Shown piece by piece: positions 8,735 through 14,335 of a DNA stretch of 14,335 nucleotides. The position numbers and the translations under genes are program-made. Source of the stretch: Bacteroidales bacterium (GTDB lineage: Bacteria; Bacteroidota; Bacteroidia; Bacteroidales; UBA3663); NCBI GenBank assembly GCA_016293065.1, contig JAEDEY010000053.1, forward strand, positions 1-14,335. Direction: 5' to 3'. The notes below the pieces were generated by a model. That model was not told the DNA's origin. It made no database searches and was given only the letters and a program-made list of their open reading frames with translations. Position 1 is the first letter of the stretch; the number at the start of each line of letters is the position of its first letter.

Positions 8735-10132
8735 ATGGAGAATTCCGCTAATCAATATATTGAACTATACGAGTCTCAGCGAGAGCTCATCAATGCCAAC
8801 AGCGCGTCTTCGCTCAATGCTTTGCGTGACGAGGCATGTGCTGTCTTGCGTCGTGTCGGTCTGAAGAAGTCGAAAGATTTCTCTGCTACCGACCCAGAGG
8901 AGCTCTTGTCCTATGATTACTCGCTCAATTTGGCTCGCCATGAAGTGCCTACCCGCAAGGATGATCTCTTTACCTGTGGTGTGCCAGAACTGAGCACCAA
9001 TCTGCATTTTCTGGTCAATGAGCAGTATATCGATGTCTCGTCTTCTCATCTTCATCTTTCTGCGCCTTCGCAGCCATTTTTTGTTGGCAGTCTAAGAGTT
9101 TTCGCCGAGCAGTATCCAGAGCAGATTGCCCGCTACTACAATAAACTGGCAGGCAGCGACCCTATCACCCCAGAGAGCAAGTCGAATGCCGATTTGCGCA
9201 TGTTGGGTGAGTCAGCGCTCAATACTATGCTTGCTCAGGACGGCTTCGTGCTGTATGTACCTGCTGGTGTTGAGGTCGAAAAGCCTATTCAGCTCATCAG
9301 CCTCTTGCGCAGTGTCGATGACTTCATGGCTTGCCAGCGACTGCTGATAATCATTGGTGATGGATCGAAGGCGAGTCTTTTGGTGTGCGAACACGATTCC
9401 GACCTTGCCGATGTCAAGTTACTTGACCTACAGGTCACAGAAATCTTTGTAGGCAAGGGTGCCACCTTTGACATGTATTGCCTCGAGGAGCACAAGGAGA
9501 ATGTGGTGCGTCTGAGCAACGTCTATATGCATCAGGAGGAGGGAAGCAATGCCGCCGTCGGCGAGTTTGTGCTCACTGCTGGTAAGACCCGCAACCGTGT
9601 CTATGTCGATCTCGACGGCGAACATATCGACACCAACCTCTTCGGAATGGTGATTGCCGACAACAAACAGGAAGTCGATAACATCACGTTCATCGACCAT
9701 AAGCGCCCTCATTGCAACAGCAACGAGCTTTTCAAGTACGTGCTCGATGGGGAAGCCAAGGCAAGTTTCATCGGACGAATCCTCGTGCGTGATGGAGCAG
9801 TCAAGACTGATGCTCATCAGACCGACCGTAACCTCTGTCTCACCGACAAGGCTCGCATGATTGCGCGTCCTGAGCTCGAGATCTATGCCGACGATGTAAA
9901 GTGCTCGCATGGAGCCACAGTAGGTCAGCTCGACCAGAATGCTCTCTTCTATATGCGCACACGAGGCATCCCCGAAGACGAAGCTCGTATGCTTCTGATG
10001 TTTGCCTTCATGGGTGATGTTATCGACAACATCCGTATCGAGCCACTTCGCGACCGACTGAAGCATCTCGTCGAGAAACGTTTCCGAGGCGAGCTGACAC
10101 GATGCAAGAATTGCAGTATCAGCAAGAAATGA
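8735..10132 (+). CDS. sufD: Fe-S cluster assembly protein SufD
   Basis: SufD is the SufB paralogue that completes the SufBC2D scaffold and helps with iron acquisition. I place the start at the ATG at 8735 (465 residues). A TTG at 8729 would add only two residues and has no supporting leader. The C-terminal half is a beta-helix with the family segment KCSHGATVGQLD (389-400), where His392 corresponds to the cluster-ligand His360 of E. coli SufD. The extreme C-terminus carries a CxxC motif (Cys457, Cys460). The gene is the last of the sufBCD run; no sufS, sufE or sufU follows, and the next gene has its own promoter. Confidence 0.95.
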   Translation: MENSANQYIELYESQRELINANSASSLNALRDEACAVLRRVGLKKSKDFSATDPEELLSYDYSLNLARHEVPTRKDDLFTCGVPELSTNLHFLVNEQYIDVSSSHLHLSAPSQPFFVGSLRVFAEQYPEQIARYYNKLAGSDPITPESKSNADLRMLGESALNTMLAQDGFVLYVPAGVEVEKPIQLISLLRSVDDFMACQRLLIIIGDGSKASLLVCEHDSDLADVKLLDLQVTEIFVGKGATFDMYCLEEHKENVVRLSNVYMHQEEGSNAAVGEFVLTAGKTRNRVYVDLDGEHIDTNLFGMVIADNKQEVDNITFIDHKRPHCNSNELFKYVLDGEAKASFIGRILVRDGAVKTDAHQTDRNLCLTDKARMIARPELEIYADDVKCSHGATVGQLDQNALFYMRTRGIPEDEARMLLMFAFMGDVIDNIRIEPLRDRLKHLVEKRFRGELTRCKNCSISKK

Positions 10133-10152
10133 TTCTCAAAAATTGAGATAAG

Positions 10153-10184
10153 CTTGGTTACTTATAAGAAAGTCATTACATTTG
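10153..10184 (+). promoter_or_regulatory. Bacteroidota-type promoter of the lipoprotein gene
   Basis: The -7 element TACATTTG (10177-10184) is a perfect TAnnTTTG match. CTTG (10153-10156) lies 20 bases upstream, the same spacing as at the rimP promoter. The start site should fall near 10190, about 17 bases before the ATG. TTTG-N5-CAAA (10181-10193) forms a small dyad here too. Confidence 0.75.
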
Positions 10185-10206
10185 CGAGTCAAAAAAGCAA
10201 TAAAAG

Positions 10207-11253
10207 ATGAAAAAATTGAGATATATCATATTTCTTGTATCGCTCATTATCGGCATCAACGTGGTTTCGTGCGACAAGTACGATACCATCGTTGTCGGAC
10301 AGGCATTTGCGCCCTACAACTCGCTTGTAACCAAGTTTAGGCAGCTCGTCTATGTCGAGTTTCGCAATGGCGAAGCTCGTGTCTGGGGACCATGTGCCGA
10401 TCTTGTGGAAAGCATCATCGACGATTCGCATGTTACGTTGACCAGCAGTCTTGACAGCCTTGTGGTCTTTGCATATGGCTATGCCGTCAATGATAGCGTC
10501 TTGGTTTCTCATGGCAATATCAGTATCAACAGCAGTCAGCCTTACGCCCTTTATCTCAAAGACCTCGTGCTCAGTAGCGAAGATGGTCCTGCTATCCAGA
10601 GCGTTGGTACAAGCGACTGTTATCTGGTCCTGCCAGCCAAGACCCTCAGCAAGGTCTATGGCAGTCTGTCGTTTGGAGGTTCGCTCATCATCGATGGCGA
10701 GGGGGCTCTCAATGTCGTTGCCGATGATGCTTCGGCCATCAGCGTGAGCCGTGGCATCACTTGCAGCTATCCTGTTGCTGTGAATCTCACGAGTCGTACA
10801 GCCGATGGCATACAAGCCAAACAAGGCAATATCAAGATAGCCGATGGCACATGGACCATCGCAGCATCGCGTCATGCATTTAGCACATCAGCAGGACAGG
10901 TAATCCTCAATGGTGGCAAGGTCTATGCCAGTGCCGAGACTGGCAGCATCGTCTCTTCGCCCGAAGGTATGGGGCTTGTTGCAAATGCAACCGTCTGTGT
11001 CGGTATGTCGGCAAAGAAGTCGGTCGTTGAGGAAGTTGAAAGGCGTCAGTTCGTCTGGAATCTACAGCTTCCAGACACGATGTCGTTTGATGCCGACAGC
11101 ATTGTCACCATACTTCGCGACCCTAATTTTTCGGGCAATCCCATAAAGCTCACAACCTTTGTTCCAGCCTACACCTTTCATGCTCCATGGGTCTTGGTAA
11201 CCGATTCTCTTCTTACAGAAGCCGACGACATAATTTTCGAGACATTACCTTAA
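10207..11253 (+). CDS. Probable carbohydrate-binding beta-helix lipoprotein
   Basis: The 348-residue protein begins with a lipoprotein signal peptide: positive MKK, a hydrophobic stretch (about 6-20), and lipobox VVSC with the lipidated Cys at 22. It is therefore exported and anchored in a membrane, probably the outer one. Residues about 75-265 show short repeating strands with Asn/Gly turns (for example GSLIIDGEGALNV, GNIKIADGTWTI, GQVILNGGKVYAS). These resemble the parallel beta-helix of Cthe_2159-like carbohydrate-binding proteins (DUF4353-type), recalled from memory. No catalytic motif is visible. The C-terminal 80 residues look like a separate beta domain that I cannot name. It has its own promoter and is probably monocistronic; the ligand is unknown. 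Confidence 0.7.
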   Translation: MKKLRYIIFLVSLIIGINVVSCDKYDTIVVGQAFAPYNSLVTKFRQLVYVEFRNGEARVWGPCADLVESIIDDSHVTLTSSLDSLVVFAYGYAVNDSVLVSHGNISINSSQPYALYLKDLVLSSEDGPAIQSVGTSDCYLVLPAKTLSKVYGSLSFGGSLIIDGEGALNVVADDASAISVSRGITCSYPVAVNLTSRTADGIQAKQGNIKIADGTWTIAASRHAFSTSAGQVILNGGKVYASAETGSIVSSPEGMGLVANATVCVGMSAKKSVVEEVERRQFVWNLQLPDTMSFDADSIVTILRDPNFSGNPIKLTTFVPAYTFHAPWVLVTDSLLTEADDIIFETLP

Positions 11254-11288
11254 AAAGAACTTGATGTTTTATATATAATACTGCAAAG

Positions 11289-11309
11289 TTTTAGGCATAA
11301 TGCCGAAAA
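11289..11309. promoter_or_regulatory. Operator-like inverted repeat upstream of the kinase promoter
   Basis: An imperfect palindrome with core GGCA-TAA-TGCC is flanked by TTTT on the left and AAAA on the right, with one mismatched pair between. It lies about 33 bases upstream of the -33 element at 11342. It could be a regulator site or a weak hairpin behind the lipoprotein gene. It lacks a T run on the + strand that would make it a normal terminator. Confidence 0.35.
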
Positions 11310-11341
11310 ACGTGAAGGAAATGCAAAAATAATGCAGAAAA

Positions 11342-11373
11342 TTTGAGCATTTCGGTATAAAATAGTAATTTTG
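11342..11373 (+). promoter_or_regulatory. Bacteroidota-type promoter of the sugar kinase operon
   Basis: TTTG (11342-11345) and TAATTTTG (11366-11373) match the -33 and -7 consensus exactly, with a 20-base spacer. This is the best promoter in the window. The -7 arm ATTTTG (11368-11373) is mirrored by CAAAAT at 11380-11385, over the predicted start. The leader of about 65 bases contains a 7-bp stem (11390-11396 with 11405-11411). Confidence 0.8.
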
Positions 11374-11444
11374 TAGTACCAAAATAGGCACATCAAGTCT
11401 GTTATTGATGTCATTATGCGCATAAACGTGAAAACATTTAATCT

Positions 11445-12620
11445 ATGGCATTAACTTGTATTCAGAAATTCAACGAGTTGTATAAGAAGGATCCAGAGGC
11501 AGTTGCTTTCTGTCCTTATCGTGTGTGTCCGATAGGGGCTCACAGTGACCATCAGCATGGCAAGATTACAGGCTTAGCCATCGACAAGGGTATTCATCTT
11601 GCTTATAAGCCGAAACAGAATGGTGTTGTCGAACTCTGTTCGTTGCAGTTTGAGAAACGCGCCCAATGGCATATAGCCAGCGTTCCAGAGCAGAAGCAGA
11701 ACGATTGGGCAGATTATTTGCGAGGAGCCACCATTGAATTAGGTCAGCGACGTGTGCTGCATGTGGGATTGTGCGGTGTGATTGAAGGCACATTGCCAAT
11801 TGGCGGCTTGTCATCGTCGGCAGCCGTGACCTTGGTGTTTCTGTGCGCGCTCTGTAAGGTCAATAATATCAAGCTGACCGACAAGGAGATGATCGAGATT
11901 GCAGTAGCCGTGGAGAACCGATATGTGGGCGTGAGCTGTGGCAAACTCGACCAGAGTTGCGAAATCTTCTCGCGCAAGGATCATCTGCTTTATCTTGACA
12001 CTCTTGACGACCAATACGAGCTGATACCGACTTCTCCTAATATGAAGCCTTACGATATAGCTGTGATATTCAGCGGAGTGGAACGAACATTGGCAGGCAG
12101 TAAGTTTAATATGCGTGTCGATGAATGCCGTAGTGCGGCTTATGCTCTGAAAGCCTTTGCTGGCATGGAATATGGCAAGTTCCAGGAGACACATCTGCGA
12201 GAGGTTCCTGTCGAAGTGTTCCGTCGATACAAAGATCGCCTGCCCGACACTTGGGCTCGTCGAGCAGAGCATTGGTACACTGAGTTCGAACGTGTGCATT
12301 TGGGAGCTGAGGCTTGGCGCAGAGGCGATATTGAGACCTTTGGCAGATTGAGCTTCGAGAGCGGACATTCGAGCATTTACAACTACGAGACAGGTTCGCC
12401 GGAATTGAAGGCATTGTACGACATCATGACTCGCACCGAAGGCATCTATGGCGGACGATTCTCGGGCGCGGGCTTCAAGGGCTGTTGCATGGCACTCATC
12501 GATCCTTCATATCGCGAGTCGATAGAGCGCAAGATAGCCGACGAGTATCTGCGTGAGTTCCCTGCCCTCCGAGGCAAATATCAGTTTGTGATATGCAAGA
12601 GTGCCGATGGCATTCAATGA
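11445..12620 (+). CDS. GHMP sugar kinase, galacturonokinase-like
   Basis: The 391-residue protein is a GHMP-superfamily sugar-1-kinase, usually labelled galactokinase. The ATP-binding motif is PIGGLSSSAA (118-127), the likely catalytic Asp is 169 in GKLDQS, and the third motif is GRFSGAGFKGC (337-347). The sugar-recognition motif is not that of galactokinase. Instead of GRVNLIGEHTDY it reads YRVCPIGAHSDH (25-36), so Glu is replaced by Ala and Tyr by His. The same GAHxDH motif, the RAEHW/RAEHY segment and SGAGFxGCC are what I recall from plant galacturonokinase. I therefore favour an acidic sugar such as D-galacturonate as substrate, giving the sugar 1-phosphate. It leads an operon, 31 bases before a nucleotidyltransferase gene. 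Galactose or fucose remain possible. Confidence 0.75.
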   Translation: MALTCIQKFNELYKKDPEAVAFCPYRVCPIGAHSDHQHGKITGLAIDKGIHLAYKPKQNGVVELCSLQFEKRAQWHIASVPEQKQNDWADYLRGATIELGQRRVLHVGLCGVIEGTLPIGGLSSSAAVTLVFLCALCKVNNIKLTDKEMIEIAVAVENRYVGVSCGKLDQSCEIFSRKDHLLYLDTLDDQYELIPTSPNMKPYDIAVIFSGVERTLAGSKFNMRVDECRSAAYALKAFAGMEYGKFQETHLREVPVEVFRRYKDRLPDTWARRAEHWYTEFERVHLGAEAWRRGDIETFGRLSFESGHSSIYNYETGSPELKALYDIMTRTEGIYGGRFSGAGFKGCCMALIDPSYRESIERKIADEYLREFPALRGKYQFVICKSADGIQ

Positions 12621-12651
12621 GATTGTGTATTGACTATTATCAGAAATAGAT

Positions 12652-13389
12652 ATGAAGTGTTTGATTCTTGCTGCGGGTTATGCTACCCGTCTTTATCCTT
12701 TGACCGAGAATTTCCCGAAGCCGCTACTCAAGGTGGGCGACAAGACTATCCTCGATTGGCTGGTCGATGACATCGATGGTGCTGGTCTTGTTGACGAATA
12801 TGTTGTAATCAGCAATCATAAGTTCGCCAAGCATTTTCAGGAGTGGGCTGCTGCCAAGTCTCAGAAAGTGACTGTGGTTGACGATGGAACTTCGACCAAC
12901 GAGACCCGATTAGGAGCCGTGTGCGATATTAAATATGCCATTGACGAACTGAACCTCACTGGAGATTTTCTTGTCATTGCTGGTGATAATGTATTGGATT
13001 TCAGTCTTCAGCGTTTTGTGCGTTATGCCAACGATAAAGGCACATCGTGCGTGATGCGCTATTTTGAGCCTTCAGAAGCCAAGTTGCACAAGTGTGGCGT
13101 GCTCGAAATTGATGAAACCGACCGCATTGTGAATATGGAAGAGAAGCCAGCTGAACCAAAGAGTCATTGGTGCTGTCCTCCATTCTACTACTACACAGCC
13201 GAAGATGCCGCTCGTATCCCTGCTGCCATTGCCAATGGATGTGGAACCGATGCGCCAGGAAGCTTCATCGCTTGGCTATGTCGCATTACAACGGTTCATG
13301 CCATGGAGATGCCAGGCCAGCGTTACGACATAGGCAATCTTGAAAGCTATAAGCAAGTGCAAAGTGATTATCCTGGAATTGTAAAATAA
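12652..13389 (+). CDS. RmlA-type sugar-phosphate nucleotidyltransferase
   Basis: The enzyme transfers a nucleotide from an NTP to a sugar 1-phosphate (or a similar phosphate such as phosphocholine), giving an activated donor. The 245-residue Rossmann-like protein has the signature LAAGYATRLYPLT (6-18) with Arg13, the catalytic-type Lys23 in FPKPLL, the metal-binding Asp112 in IAGDN, EEKP at 163-166, and YDIGNLESY (225-233). It is shorter than RmlA or GalU (about 290) and lacks their C-terminal extension. Its position 31 bases after a sugar kinase suggests it uses that kinase's product. The nucleotide and sugar cannot be read from the sequence; UTP, GTP and CTP all remain possible. Confidence 0.85.
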   Translation: MKCLILAAGYATRLYPLTENFPKPLLKVGDKTILDWLVDDIDGAGLVDEYVVISNHKFAKHFQEWAAAKSQKVTVVDDGTSTNETRLGAVCDIKYAIDELNLTGDFLVIAGDNVLDFSLQRFVRYANDKGTSCVMRYFEPSEAKLHKCGVLEIDETDRIVNMEEKPAEPKSHWCCPPFYYYTAEDAARIPAAIANGCGTDAPGSFIAWLCRITTVHAMEMPGQRYDIGNLESYKQVQSDYPGIVK

Positions 13390-13406
13390 GCCTAATTTTT
13401 TAATAA

Positions 13407-14335
13407 ATGGAAAAAGATAGTAAAATCTATGTAGCTGGTCATCGCGGAATGGTGGGAAGTGCCATCGTGCGCGAACTCCAGCGTCAGGGCTACAACAACA
13501 TCATAACCCGAACTCATAAAGAACTTGACCTCACACGTCAGGATCAGGTAGAGGCTTTCTTTGCACAGGAGAAGCCTGAGTATGTGTTTTTGGCAGCAGC
13601 CAAGGTGGGTGGCATAATTGCCAATCAGACCGCTCTTGCCGACTTCATGTATGACAACATGATTCTGGAGATGAATGTGATCCATTCTGCCTGGAAGAAT
13701 GGCTGCAAGAAGCTCGAATTCCTTGGCTCGTCGTGTATCTATCCCCGAATGGCTCCACAGCCTATGCCAGAGTCGTGCTTGCTGACATCAGAATTGGAGA
13801 AGACCAACGAGGCATACGCCCTTGCCAAGATCTCGGGTCTGAAGTATTGCGAGTATCTCAACAAGCAGTATGGCACCGACTATATCTCGGTGATGCCTAC
13901 CAACCTTTATGGCCCAAACGATAACTATCACCCTGAGCATTCGCATGTTTTGCCTGCTCTCATCCGCCGTTTCCACGAGGCAAAGGAAGCAGGATTGAAG
14001 GAGGTGACTTGTTGGGGCGACGGCTCTCCATTGCGCGAGTTCCTCTATGTCGATGACCTCGCCAACCTCTGTGTCTTCCTCATGAACAACTATTCGGGCA
14101 ATGAGACTGTCAATGCAGGTACTGGCAAGGAACTCACCATCAAGGCTCTCACCGAACTGGTAGCCAAGGTTGTCGGTTACGAGGGAGAGATAAAGTGGGA
14201 CACTACACGTCCTAACGGCACGCCTCGCAAGCTGCTCGATGTGAGCAAAGCCGCCAAACTCGGATGGACCTATAAGACCGAACTCGAAGACGGCATCCGT
14301 CTCGCATATAAGGATTTCTTGGAAAATCCTATGCG
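13407..14335 (+). CDS. fcl: GDP-L-fucose synthase, 3' end cut by the window edge
   Basis: The enzyme epimerises and reduces GDP-4-keto-6-deoxy-D-mannose to GDP-L-fucose with NADPH in the cytosol. The frame is open from the ATG at 13407 to the last base (309 full codons, no stop), so the C-terminus is missing, probably by a short stretch since family members are about 310-360 residues. Short-chain dehydrogenase features are clear: VAGHRGMVGS (9-18) for the nucleotide, SSCIYP with the active-site Ser near 108-109, and YALAK with Tyr137 and Lys141. TNLYGPNDNY and GSPLREFLYVDDLA are family hallmarks. It starts 17 bases after the nucleotidyltransferase gene, so probably the same operon. GDP-mannose 4,6-dehydratase (gmd), needed for its substrate, is not in the window. 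Confidence 0.95.
   Translation, partial: MEKDSKIYVAGHRGMVGSAIVRELQRQGYNNIITRTHKELDLTRQDQVEAFFAQEKPEYVFLAAAKVGGIIANQTALADFMYDNMILEMNVIHSAWKNGCKKLEFLGSSCIYPRMAPQPMPESCLLTSELEKTNEAYALAKISGLKYCEYLNKQYGTDYISVMPTNLYGPNDNYHPEHSHVLPALIRRFHEAKEAGLKEVTCWGDGSPLREFLYVDDLANLCVFLMNNYSGNETVNAGTGKELTIKALTELVAKVVGYEGEIKWDTTRPNGTPRKLLDVSKAAKLGWTYKTELEDGIRLAYKDFLENPM

Noticed and set aside
10134..10148. TCTCAA-AAA-TTGAGA palindrome just after the sufD stop
   Set aside because: It is AT-rich, short, with a 3-base loop and no T run; too weak to call the sufD terminator.
10189..10875. Long - strand open frame (228 codons) opposite the lipoprotein gene
   Set aside because: It mirrors the real gene's codon use, has no recognisable domain, and the + strand frame has a clear signal peptide and promoter. 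Similar antisense frames at 4026-4673 and 9428-10066 were dropped for the same reason.

Overview
The window comes from a Bacteroidota genome, most likely order Bacteroidales and near Prevotella. Three things point there: promoters of the TTTG / TAnnTTTG type, AT-rich gene leaders with no Shine-Dalgarno sequence, and the order rimP-nusA-infB-cvpA-sufBCD, which I know as a Bacteroidales arrangement. The genus is an inference from protein similarity recalled from memory. No mobile element, CRISPR array, tRNA or rRNA was seen.

Layout. At the left edge, a + strand terminator (19-57) closes a transcript that lies outside the window. It faces a second terminator (114-149) that ends the - strand argB gene (176-979, arginine biosynthesis). 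A 271-bp divergent gap follows. It carries a good promoter and a 15-bp leader hairpin with a GAAA loop. From there a + strand run of seven closely spaced genes reads rimP, nusA, infB (ribosome maturation, transcription elongation/termination, translation initiation), cvpA (membrane protein), and sufB, sufC, sufD (Fe-S cluster scaffold and its ATPase). A hairpin in the cvpA-sufB gap may separate the two halves. The cysteine desulfurase gene sufS, which I would expect after sufD, is absent from the window.

Downstream, a lipoprotein gene with its own promoter (10207-11253) encodes a probable beta-helix, carbohydrate-binding-type protein. A second strong promoter (11342-11373) then drives a sugar-nucleotide cluster. 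It contains a GHMP sugar kinase whose motifs look like plant galacturonokinase rather than galactokinase, a small RmlA-type nucleotidyltransferase, and the start of a GDP-L-fucose synthase gene cut by the right edge. The kinase and the nucleotidyltransferase could together turn a free sugar into an NDP-sugar for surface glycans.

Most of the window is conserved housekeeping DNA, and I found no clearly new multi-gene system. The best leads are the galacturonokinase-like kinase with its partner transferase, the leader hairpin of the rimP-nusA-infB operon, and a shared TTTG-N5/6-CAAA dyad at all three promoters. No gene-free stretch exceeds 300 bases.
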